64,000 nt of DNA from Pandoraea communis (GTDB lineage Bacteria > Pseudomonadota > Gammaproteobacteria > Burkholderiales > Burkholderiaceae), in assembly GCF_902459745.1 (NCBI RefSeq), contig NZ_CABPSJ010000001.1:434001-498000 (forward strand), written 5' to 3'. The position numbers and the translations under genes are program-made. Below the pieces are notes generated by a model. The model did no database searches, was not told the DNA's origin, and worked only from the letters and a program-made list of their open reading frames with translations. Shown piece after piece: positions 18,916-28,262 of the stretch (position 1 is the stretch's first letter; each line of letters begins with the position of its first letter).

Positions 18916-19929
18916 ATGACGACTCCGCCCATCTCCCAGCACGATTCTGCCGACCCCACGCCCGCCCCGGACGTGTCGACATCGCCGGAAAGCGCCCAAG
19001 CAACGCCGCGGCCGATGGCCGACGACGAACCCATGCAGTTGATCACGAGCTTCAACGACGTATTCGTTGTGGTGGCGTCGGCGCTGCTCGTGTTCGGCAC
19101 GGTGTGGCTGACGAACACGCTGCCGCCATGGCTCATCGCCCTGATTTGTGCAGCACTGTTCTGGGGACTGTCGGAGGTCTTCGTGCGGCGCCGGCGCATG
19201 GCATTGCCTGCACTTTTCTATAGCTTCGGGTTCATTGCCGCGCTCGCCTGCGCCGGGTTTGCAGCAATCCCCTCGATGCATGGGTACAGCGGCGCTTCCG
19301 ACGTACACATCGAAGCCAGAGGGCTCGCGTGGTACCTTCCGCAACTGCTCGCGAGCTACGCCGGCATCGCCATCGGCTCCGTAACTTTTTGGCGACGCTT
19401 TCGGGTGCCGGCCACCATCGCATTGGGGGTTGGCGGTGCGGTCTGCCTGACGTGGTTCCTCGTGCTCGTTGCCGGCCAGGACTATATCGGCCCGATGCGG
19501 GTGGCGAACATCGTCGCCGGTCTCGCCATCTTCGTCTGGGCACTGCGCTGGGATGCGCAAGATCCGCAGCGTAAGACCCTCCGCTCGGACGTCGCCTTCT
19601 GGCTACACCTACTCGCCGCCTGTATGGTCACGCACCCGATCTTCTGGGCGCTCATGCCCGGCTATCCGATCGCGGTCATCGCCGTCTTTGTCCTGCTGAC
19701 CGGCATATCGCTCGCCATCGATCGCCGCGCGCTGATGATGTCGTCGTTGCTGTATGTGATCAGTGCGATTCTGAGCGTTGTCGTGACTTCGGCAGCCACC
19801 CATGCACTGGCGGTGGTCGCCGTCGTTGTGGGGGGCGCGTTGTTGCTGTTGTCCGCACTCTGGCGTCCTGCACGCGCCGTCGTGCTGAAGTTGCTTCCTG
19901 CTGGCTGGCGTGCGCGTTTGCCTCAGTAG
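18916..19929 (+). CDS. multi-pass membrane protein of unknown function
   Basis: The protein has 337 residues. I chose the ATG at 18916 over a TTG two codons upstream; neither has a clear ribosome site, and an internal ATG at 19015 is possible. A Pro/Ser-rich cytoplasmic N-terminus of about 40 residues is followed by roughly nine hydrophobic helices, for example VFVVVASALLVFGTVWL and AVIAVFVLLTGISLAI. The layout resembles DUF2157-like membrane proteins, but I cannot name the family with confidence. It stands alone between the RidA unit and the convergent phosphonate island. Confidence 0.7.
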   Translation: MTTPPISQHDSADPTPAPDVSTSPESAQATPRPMADDEPMQLITSFNDVFVVVASALLVFGTVWLTNTLPPWLIALICAALFWGLSEVFVRRRRMALPALFYSFGFIAALACAGFAAIPSMHGYSGASDVHIEARGLAWYLPQLLASYAGIAIGSVTFWRRFRVPATIALGVGGAVCLTWFLVLVAGQDYIGPMRVANIVAGLAIFVWALRWDAQDPQRKTLRSDVAFWLHLLAACMVTHPIFWALMPGYPIAVIAVFVLLTGISLAIDRRALMMSSLLYVISAILSVVVTSAATHALAVVAVVVGGALLLLSALWRPARAVVLKLLPAGWRARLPQ

Positions 19930-20037
19930 TTCCCAGGCAAACGCACTCAGTCCCCACGCTGGGGAGGGCCACGCCCTCCCCGGTCGATGAATCGGCGCAC
20001 TGCGGCGCACTTACCGCACGTCAGTGCGGTTCCGCCC

Positions 20038-20586
20038 TTACTGCCGCGCCCCCCGTTCCAACACCTTCATGTAGTGATCGAGCGACGGCGTCGCCATGCC
20101 GGCAACCTTTGCCCGATCGTCCCAGCGACGCAACCGCAGCGCCGCCCCGGCATGCTCGCGAGCGAGGAACGTCTTCGCTTCGTCATCACTGAATACCCCG
20201 CCCTGTAATGCCAGACTGCGCACCGAATCGGCCGAGAGCTTGGCGTAGTACTCGGGATCAATAGCGCACAGGCAACGCTTGGCGTCTACGTGCAGACGAA
20301 TCGGATCGAGCACCGCGTCGCTGAACAACGGACGCAGGAAAGGCAGCGCGAAATACTGGTGCAGATCGTCGATGCCGCGCTCGGTGGGCGTCTCGCCCTG
20401 AAGATTGAGCAGATGGCCGAGATCGTGGAGGAAACTGGCCGCGACGAGCGCCTCGTCGGCGCCTTCGCTCTCGGCGAGCGCGCCGCTTTGCAGCGCGTGC
20501 TCCAGTTGGGTGACAGGCTCGCCGCTGTAGGCAAGCGAGCCGAATTTATCGAACAGGGTGCGGATGTCCGGCAGGCTCAGGGCCAT
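20038..20586 (-). CDS. phnZ: PhnZ-like HD-domain oxygenase (phosphonate-associated HD protein)
   Basis: This 182-residue protein starts at the ATG at 20586 with GAGAG upstream; the longer frame lacks a good start. The HD pattern is that of PhnZ, the mixed-valence di-iron oxygenase that cleaves 1-hydroxy-2-aminoethylphosphonate to glycine and phosphate. Seen are Y20 and E23 in AYSGEPVTQLEH, H30, the HD pair H54-D55, H75, H98 in RLHVDAKR, and an Asp pair in RRWDDRAK. Family knowledge: this HD family (TIGR03276) recurs in AEP operons. Its start lies inside the end of the transporter gene (41-bp overlap). The usual partner, an alpha-ketoglutarate dioxygenase, is not in the window, so the true substrate is open. 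Confidence 0.78.
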   Translation of the reverse strand: MALSLPDIRTLFDKFGSLAYSGEPVTQLEHALQSGALAESEGADEALVAASFLHDLGHLLNLQGETPTERGIDDLHQYFALPFLRPLFSDAVLDPIRLHVDAKRCLCAIDPEYYAKLSADSVRSLALQGGVFSDDEAKTFLAREHAGAALRLRRWDDRAKVAGMATPSLDHYMKVLERGARQ

Positions 20587-22354
20587 CGTGTGAACTCTCG
20601 TTATCGTCGCGAGAACTTGGGGCAGCGGCCGCCGCGACATCGGCAAGCGCCGCCAGCTTCGACACCTTCGTTTCCTTCAGTGTCTTGGTGTCCTTCATCT
20701 CCTTGCCGTCCTTCGGCTTGTCTCGCATGCGGCTCTTGCGCAATGCGCCGGCGTCGTCGAGCACCGGGTACGCCGTCGAGCAGAACAGCGAATTAAGACG
20801 CTTCATGTCGCTGATGATGTCCAGATGCAGCGAACTCGTCTCGATACTCTGCACCGACTGGCCCGCCAAACGGTTCAGGTGCGTGTACGAATAGGCGCGC
20901 TCCAGATCGCGGAAGCTCTCCTTCTCGGCCATGAGCCGCTGCGCACTCTTGAGGTCCGTGTTCAGAAACACCGACAACCCGAGTTGCAGGTTCGTCACCA
21001 GGCGCGCGTGCATGTCGCAGATTTCCTGCAACCCCGCCTCGGAGAACGACAGCTTGTGCGAGATCTTCTTCTCCTCGACCTCCGTCACCATGCGCTCGAT
21101 GATATCGCCCGCATGCTCCAGATTGATCGTGAGCGAGATGATGTCCGTCCAGCGCCGGCTGTCCTGCTCGCTCAGGTTCTCGCGCGACACGCGCGTGAGG
21201 TACATCTTCACCGCGGTATAGAGATGATCGACGTCGTCGTCCATCCGGCGCGTCTCGCGTGCCCGCGCCACGTCGTTGCTGCGAATGACATCGAGCAAAC
21301 CATTGAGCATCTGCTCGACGATATCGCCCATACGCAACGTTTCGCGCGTGGCATTGGCCAGCGCCACCGACGGCATCTCCAACGCGCTCTCATCCAGGTG
21401 GCGCGCACGTGTCACACCGTCTGCCTCCGGCTTGTCGGCAAGCAGTCGAACGCACAGGCGCGCCATCGGCTCGGTGAACGCGAGGAACACCACGCAGCGC
21501 GCCAGGTTGTAGAGCACATGGAAGTTGACGACGGCTTGTGCGGGGGCGTCCGAGAGCCAGTTCACGAGCATCGGCGCATAGTCGACGAACGGCAGCACAA
21601 GCAGGCAGCCGATCAACTTGAAGAGCAGGCTGCCGAAGACCACCCGACGCCCCGCCGCGTTCTGTCCGGCAGAGGTCAGCATGGCGAGCATGCCACTGCC
21701 CAGATTCGCGCCGATCACCAGGCACAGGGCCACCTTGAGCGAAATCACGCCCGACGATGCCAGCGTCGCCGTGAGCAGCACCGCTGCCAGACTCGAATAC
21801 GACACCATGGCAAAAAGCGCGCCGATCAGCGTGTCGAGCATCACGTCGCCCGTTAGCGAGCGGAACAACACCTTCACGCCCGCCGCTTCGGTCATTGGCG
21901 TGGTGGCGCCCACGATCAGTTGCAACGCCAGAATGATCAGGCCCAGTCCGATCGACACGCGGCCGAGTTGACCGGCGCGGGTCTGTTTGCGCGACAGAAA
22001 GAAGATGACGCCGAAGAAGATCAGCAGCGGCGAGAGCCAATGCAGATCGAACGTCAGGATCCGCGCCATGAGCGCCGTGCCGACGTCTGCACCGAGCATG
22101 ATCGACAGTGCGGGGGCCAGCGCGATCAAACCCTGCGCGCCGAACGAGGAGACGATAAGTGCCGTCGCGTTACTGCTCTGCACGAGGCCCGTCACGAGCA
22201 CTCCCGCGGCGAACGCGAGGAAGCGATTCGAGATGCTGTGCGACAGAATGCGCCGCAGGTCGGCGCCGTAGACGCGCAGGACCCCGGTACGCACGATGTG
22301 CGTACCCCAGATCAGCATCGCCACGCCGGAGAGAAGGTTGAGCAGTGTCAGCAT
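20546..22354 (-). CDS. Na/Pi cotransporter family protein with PhoU-like C-terminus
   Basis: The protein has 602 residues from the ATG at 22354 (MLTLLNLLSGVAMLIWG). Two NptA-type halves are visible, with the repeated motif QSSNATALIVSSFG in the first and SYSSLAAVLLTATLASSG in the second. A helical PhoU-like domain (about 345-540) carries E/D-rich metal-type sequences such as MDDDVDHLYTAVKMYL. The end is a Lys/Asp-rich low-complexity tail. Relatives (YjbB, NptA) move phosphate across the inner membrane; in this island it may handle phosphate released from phosphonates. The last 41 bases encode both this tail and the start of the PhnZ-like gene. Confidence 0.88.
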   Translation of the reverse strand: MLTLLNLLSGVAMLIWGTHIVRTGVLRVYGADLRRILSHSISNRFLAFAAGVLVTGLVQSSNATALIVSSFGAQGLIALAPALSIMLGADVGTALMARILTFDLHWLSPLLIFFGVIFFLSRKQTRAGQLGRVSIGLGLIILALQLIVGATTPMTEAAGVKVLFRSLTGDVMLDTLIGALFAMVSYSSLAAVLLTATLASSGVISLKVALCLVIGANLGSGMLAMLTSAGQNAAGRRVVFGSLLFKLIGCLLVLPFVDYAPMLVNWLSDAPAQAVVNFHVLYNLARCVVFLAFTEPMARLCVRLLADKPEADGVTRARHLDESALEMPSVALANATRETLRMGDIVEQMLNGLLDVIRSNDVARARETRRMDDDVDHLYTAVKMYLTRVSRENLSEQDSRRWTDIISLTINLEHAGDIIERMVTEVEEKKISHKLSFSEAGLQEICDMHARLVTNLQLGLSVFLNTDLKSAQRLMAEKESFRDLERAYSYTHLNRLAGQSVQSIETSSLHLDIISDMKRLNSLFCSTAYPVLDDAGALRKSRMRDKPKDGKEMKDTKTLKETKVSKLAALADVAAAAAPSSRDDNESSHDGPEPAGHPHPVR

Positions 22355-22544
22355 GCCAGTGTTCCGTGATCTTATTGTCGACGGGACAGGCAGCGCTTCG
22401 CGCCGCCGACATGACGCACCCACTGGTTTGCCAAACCGGCATCCCGCGTCAGTCCAACACTGGCGTCGGGATGCGTATGAAGTTCACGCGTCATGCGTAT
22501 CCCCAATCGACACACCGTACACCAAAACGACCATTGCAACAATC

Positions 22545-22562
22545 GTGTCATGAATTTGTCAC
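22545..22562 (+). promoter_or_regulatory. Pho-box-like sequence
   Basis: GTGTCATGAATTTGTCAC contains two TGTCA half-sites 11 bp apart and fits the PhoB consensus at most positions. It lies about 190 bp upstream of the Na/Pi transporter start, but the half-sites point along the plus strand, away from that gene. The 336-bp gap 22355-22690 otherwise shows no gene. Function is uncertain because of the orientation. Confidence 0.4.
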
Positions 22563-22690
22563 AATTTTTTCTCTGATTCTGCTAAGCCTTGTTGCGTAAG
22601 GGGGACAGACCGAGGCAACCGGCCGTGCAGCGCCTCCTTCCAGCCCATTTCATCGTCCCCGGCCGCCGCTGTCGCAGCCTGAATCCGGCC

Positions 22691-24145
22691 TCAGATTCCC
22701 CACGGCAGCGTAAAGGTTTTGGTGTTGGTGAAGCTCTTCATCGCTTCCTGCACGCCTTCCTTGTAGCCCAGACCGGAATCCTTGATACCGCCAAAAGGCG
22801 TCAGTTCGATGCGATACCCCGGCACCTCCCAGACATTGACCGTGCCCACCTGAAGCTCGTTGGTGAAACGCGTGACATAGTCGAGGCGGTTCGTACACAC
22901 CCCCGACGACAGACCGAATGCCGTGCCGTTCGACATGGCGATGGCTTCGTCGATGCTGCCGAACGTGAGGATCGGCGACACCGGCCCGAACGTTTCTTCA
23001 CGCACGACGGTCATCGACGGATCGACACGATCGATGACGGTGGGCGAGTACAGCGCGCCGTCGCGCTTGTTGCCCACGAGCAAACGCGCCCCCTGCGAAA
23101 CCGCCTCATTCACGCGCGCCTCGAACAGACGGGCAGCCGCTTCGTCGATGACCGTGCCCATGTCGTTCGCCCCATCGGCCGGATCACCGTATTTCCAGGC
23201 ACGGGTCTTCTCCACGACCAGTTCGGTGAAGCGTGTCGCAACGTCACGGTGCACGAGCATCCGCTTGACCGCCGTGCAGCGCTGCCCCGAGTTCTTGTAC
23301 GAGCCCTGTACCGCGAGATCGGTGGCGCGCTCGAGGTCTGCATCTTCCATCACGATCAGCGGGTCGTTGCCCCCCAGCTCCAGCACGATGCGACGATAAC
23401 CCGCCTTCGACGCGATGTATTTGCCGATCGACACGCCGCCCGTGAACGTGATCATGTCGACGTTCTCGTTCGTGATCATCTCGTCGGCAATCTCGACCGG
23501 ATCCCCCGTGATGACCTGAAGCATCTCTGGCGGCAGACCGGCTTCGTAAAGCGTATCGGCCAGATAAAACGCCGAGAGCGGCACTTTCTCCGACGGCTTG
23601 AGCACCATCCGGTTGTTGGTCGCGATCGACGGCGCCACCTTGTGCGCGACCTGATTCATCGGATGATTGAACGGTGTGATGGCCGAAATCGCTCCCAACA
23701 GCGGCTCGCGCTGCGTGACCACGCGACGCTTCTTGCCATGCGGCGTGAGGTCGCAAGAAAAAGCCTGACCGTCGTCCTTGAGCGCCTCGCCGGCGGCAAA
23801 GCCGAGGACATCGGCTACGCGCCCGATCTCATAAACGGCATCTTTCTTGCACAGCCCCGACTCCATCGTGATGATCGCGGCCGCCTCGGCTGCACGCTCA
23901 CGCAGCAGCACCGCAGCCTTATCGAGGACGTTGGCGCGCTCGAAGCGAGTGAGTGTCGAGCGGTACTGTTTGGCAATCGAGAACGCGCGGCGCACGTCGT
24001 CGAGCGAGGCCTTCGGCACCGTGCCGACCAAATCGCCCGAGTATGGGTTGAAGACTTCGATGATGCGTTCGCGGGTCACTTTCTCGCCACCGATGCGAAG
24101 CGCTTCGGCGCGGAACTCGGGAGACAGCTTGTGCGGCACGTTCAT
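22691..24145 (-). CDS. phnY: phosphonoacetaldehyde dehydrogenase
   Basis: This aldehyde-dehydrogenase-family protein has 484 residues; the ATG at 24145 is preceded by GGAGA, which beats an upstream frame extension. The catalytic cysteine is C290 in SGQRCTAVKR, the general-base region E256 is in VLELGGNDP, and the oxyanion Asn is N160 in ITPFNHPMNQ. Family and context identify it as the NAD-dependent enzyme oxidising phosphonoacetaldehyde, made by PhnW, to phosphonoacetate, the substrate of PhnA. It follows phnA by 91 bp on the same strand. This is the dehydrogenase PhnY, not the dioxygenase of the same name. Confidence 0.93.
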   Translation of the reverse strand: MNVPHKLSPEFRAEALRIGGEKVTRERIIEVFNPYSGDLVGTVPKASLDDVRRAFSIAKQYRSTLTRFERANVLDKAAVLLRERAAEAAAIITMESGLCKKDAVYEIGRVADVLGFAAGEALKDDGQAFSCDLTPHGKKRRVVTQREPLLGAISAITPFNHPMNQVAHKVAPSIATNNRMVLKPSEKVPLSAFYLADTLYEAGLPPEMLQVITGDPVEIADEMITNENVDMITFTGGVSIGKYIASKAGYRRIVLELGGNDPLIVMEDADLERATDLAVQGSYKNSGQRCTAVKRMLVHRDVATRFTELVVEKTRAWKYGDPADGANDMGTVIDEAAARLFEARVNEAVSQGARLLVGNKRDGALYSPTVIDRVDPSMTVVREETFGPVSPILTFGSIDEAIAMSNGTAFGLSSGVCTNRLDYVTRFTNELQVGTVNVWEVPGYRIELTPFGGIKDSGLGYKEGVQEAMKSFTNTKTFTLPWGI

Positions 24146-24236
24146 GGGGTTCTCCACAGCATATCCAACGAGACAGGGGCCCGGCGACACCAATGTTCCG
24201 AGTGGGTTCTCATTGGCAGATCCTCGCGGTGCGGCC

Positions 24237-25586
<1,350 letters not shown>

Positions 25587-25607
25587 TCATCAACCCTCAG
25601 GCGACAC

Positions 25608-26324
25608 TCAGCCGGCCTTCGTCTGCGCCGGGGCACCCGGTGCCCGCGACAGTGTTTCGCGGATGCGGGCCCGGCCTCGCGCCAGATGCTCGCGCGTGAC
25701 CTGCGCCGCCCGCTCGGGATCGCGCGAGGCAATCGCGCTCACAATGTCGCGATGCTCGCGCGCCGACTTCGGCGGCGCAGTCGTATCGCCCGTCAAGGCT
25801 TCGTGACGGAACAAGCTCAACTCCTTGACCAGCCGCCGGTAGGTTTCCAGCAACTTGCGGCTGCCGACCATCTCGACAAGCGAATCGTGAAACGACACGT
25901 TCAATTGGTAGTAGGCCTCGCTGTCGCCCGACACCACCGCGCGGTGCATCGCTTCGACCGATTCGCGCAACCGGGTGAGTTGCTCTGACGTGATCGTCTC
26001 GGCCAGCGTGCGGCCCACGTATTCGTCGAGCACACCACGCAACGTGTAAATCTCTTCCGCCTCTTCCAGCGAGATGACTCGCACGAACACGCCGCGATTC
26101 TTCTCGGTGCGCAACAGCCCCGCCTCTTCCAGCGCGCGAAACGCCTCGCGCACCGGGCCGCGCGACACTCCCAGACGGCCGGCTACCTCGATCTCGTTGA
26201 GCTTGGTGCCGGGCGTGAGCGTGCCCGCGACGATCTGACGCTCGATCTCATGCTGGACGAGCGTGGTGAGCGACTGACTCTGCAACAACTCGATTGCCGT
26301 GGGCGACGTGGGCTTGTGGGTCAT
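25608..26324 (-). CDS. phnR: GntR/FadR-type phosphonate utilisation regulator (PhnR-like)
   Basis: This regulator has 238 residues. An N-terminal winged helix (about 20-90, with LGVSRGPVREAFRALEEAGLL) precedes an all-helical FCD ligand domain (about 95-220) that carries conserved His and Asp residues for metal or ligand, for example in FHDSLVEMV and EHRDIV. AAGGAAGG precedes the ATG. Burkholderia AEP clusters carry this regulator, and here it heads the minus-strand genes and is divergent from phnW. The ligand is probably AEP or a pathway intermediate (inference). A palindrome at 26467-26483 is its likely operator. Confidence 0.9.
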   Translation of the reverse strand: MTHKPTSPTAIELLQSQSLTTLVQHEIERQIVAGTLTPGTKLNEIEVAGRLGVSRGPVREAFRALEEAGLLRTEKNRGVFVRVISLEEAEEIYTLRGVLDEYVGRTLAETITSEQLTRLRESVEAMHRAVVSGDSEAYYQLNVSFHDSLVEMVGSRKLLETYRRLVKELSLFRHEALTGDTTAPPKSAREHRDIVSAIASRDPERAAQVTREHLARGRARIRETLSRAPGAPAQTKAG

Positions 26325-26466
26325 ACCGGCCTTCCTTATCTCTGAACGCTGACGCTATCGCGTACTGCCAGCCACCCCCAAAACGCCAAATTGCTTCGAT
26401 CCGCGGACTTGGCGATTTGTGGCATTACGTGACTATTTTTGCTGCTCAACATTCAAGCACGATCAT

Positions 26467-26483
26467 TTGTAGACTGTCAACAA
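26467..26483. promoter_or_regulatory. candidate PhnR operator in the phnR-phnW divergent region
   Basis: The 17-bp sequence TTGT-A-GAC-T-GTC-A-ACAA is a palindrome with one mismatched pair. TTGT...ACAA is typical of FadR-group operators. On the minus strand it contains TTGACA, which could be the -35 box of phnR, so binding would repress phnR. The surrounding 398-bp gap (26325-26722) is distinctly AT-rich and has no gene of its own. Confidence 0.55.
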
Positions 26484-26722
26484 AATATGTCTTGCTTGAG
26501 CGGCTGATTTTTAGACGCACTGGAACGAACCATCGAAGGAAGCGACGAAACCCTATCCCAATCAATACTTTCCATACTATTAAAGGTGTTTGACGAACCG
26601 ATGACAAAGATCGATACCTTCAATAAAAAGACATAAATTGCCAATAATATGCAACACGCCGCCTCACAAAAATACGTTTGCCGCACTCACCACGCTTGTT
26701 TCCCGCTTGATAGGAGGCACTC

Positions 26723-27856
26723 ATGATTCTCGGTCAGGAACCGATTCTGCTCACCCCCGGCCCGCTCACCACGTCGCCGGCGACCCGGCAGGCCATGCTG
26801 CGCGATTGGGGCTCGTGGGATGCCCAATTCAACCGCATCACGGCCTCGCTGTGCCGCAATCTGGTAGACGTCGTGCATGGCGGCGACGACTATGTCTGCG
26901 TGCCGCTGCAAGGTTCGGGCACGTTCTCCGTCGAAGCCGCAATCGGTACGCTCACGCCGCACGGCGCGCGCATTCTCGTGCCGGACAACGGCGCGTACTG
27001 CCAACGCATTCTGAAAATCTGCCGCTATCTGGGACGCGACGCTGTCGCACTGCCCATCCCCGAAGATCAGGCGGCCGGCGCCGCAGCCATCGACGATGCG
27101 CTCACGCGGGACCCGTCTATCACGCACGTTGCGCAGGTGCATCTGGAAACCGGTGCAGGGGTGCTCAATCCGCTCGCCGACATCGCTCGGGTCTGCCGGA
27201 AGCATGGCAAGGGGCTCATCGTCGACGCCATGAGTTCGTTTGGCGCCGTCGAGATCGACGTGCGGTCGATGCCGTTCGATGCCCTCATCGCCGCGAGCGG
27301 CAAGTGCCTCGAAGGCGTGCCGGGTATGGGCTTCGTGATCGCGAAGAAGTCGGTGCTGGAGGCCAGTGCCGGTAACAGCCATTCGCTGGCGATGGATCTG
27401 CACGACCAGTACATCTATATGCAGAAGACCATGCAATGGCGCTTCACACCGCCCACGCATGTCGTCGCTGCATTGCGCGCGGCAGTCGATCAGTTCCTGA
27501 CCGAAGGGGGACAAGCGGTACGTGGCGAGCGTTATCGGAAAAACTGTCGCACGTTGATCGACGGGATGGCCTCGTTGGGCTTTCGTCCGTTCCTTGCGCC
27601 GGACGTCCAGGCGCCCGTCATCGTGACGTTTCACGCACCTGCCGACAGCAAGTACGACTTCAACGCGTTTTACGCGGCCGTGCGCGAGCGCGGCTACATC
27701 CTCTATCCGGGCAAGCTCACACAGATCGAGACGTTCCGTGTCGGCTGTATCGGCGCCATCGACGACAACGAGATGCGCAACGTCGTGACGGCGATTGCGC
27801 AGTCGCTGGCGTCGCTCGGCATTCGGCAAGTGACGCCGCTCACACGCGCCGCGTAA
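26723..27856 (+). CDS. phnW: 2-aminoethylphosphonate--pyruvate transaminase
   Basis: PhnW, 377 residues, transfers the amino group of AEP to pyruvate, giving phosphonoacetaldehyde and alanine. It is a fold-type I PLP enzyme; the Schiff-base lysine is K194 in [12 protein letters not shown], the same number as in the Salmonella enzyme. The start [18 protein letters not shown] and the motif [12 protein letters not shown] are family hallmarks. A strong AGGAGG lies before the ATG. It is divergent from phnR, and its product feeds phnY and phnA across the gap. Confidence 0.96.
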   Translation: MILGQEPILLTPGPLTTSPATRQAMLRDWGSWDAQFNRITASLCRNLVDVVHGGDDYVCVPLQGSGTFSVEAAIGTLTPHGARILVPDNGAYCQRILKICRYLGRDAVALPIPEDQAAGAAAIDDALTRDPSITHVAQVHLETGAGVLNPLADIARVCRKHGKGLIVDAMSSFGAVEIDVRSMPFDALIAASGKCLEGVPGMGFVIAKKSVLEASAGNSHSLAMDLHDQYIYMQKTMQWRFTPPTHVVAALRAAVDQFLTEGGQAVRGERYRKNCRTLIDGMASLGFRPFLAPDVQAPVIVTFHAPADSKYDFNAFYAAVRERGYILYPGKLTQIETFRVGCIGAIDDNEMRNVVTAIAQSLASLGIRQVTPLTRAA

Positions 27857-28262
27857 GCGTTCCGCCAACGAACAACGGGTGCCCCCCGCGGTCGCCCGTC
27901 GTCAACGATCGCCGCTAACGTAGGGAATCGTCCGAAACTCTGCATTTCCCCCGACGCTTCGACCGCGTCGCCGCCTCGTCGCACGGCCTTGATTCCCTGC
28001 CGAATTCGGCATCGCAGCCGAGTCGGTGCCTGCGCTCGCCAGCTGCGCACAACGGGCACTTTCCCATCGCGCTTCCTAGAATGTCCCGCACATCACCCGC
28101 GCATTAGCGCTTCATCCGGCAAGACACGCCACGGTTCGCTGCGCGCATTGACCGTTCGTCCGCCGCTGTCGTCGCCTCCCCCCGAATGTCGGCTGTCGCA
28201 GGCACGCACTTGTCTCGCGTGCTGCCTTCCAGCACTCCACGTCATTGGGGAATCCGAGCACG
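27857..28262. other. intergenic region before the autotransporter gene
   Basis: These 406 bases separate phnW from the giant gene. I see no gene, no strong terminator and no clear promoter. GGGGAA lies about 13 bases before the autotransporter ATG and is the likely ribosome site. Confidence 0.4.

Noticed and set aside
26475-26492. Possible Pho box CTGTCAACAAAATATGTC before phnW
   Set aside because: The two TGTC halves are 13 bp apart instead of 11 and the second lacks the final bases; the TTGT...ACAA dyad explains the site better.
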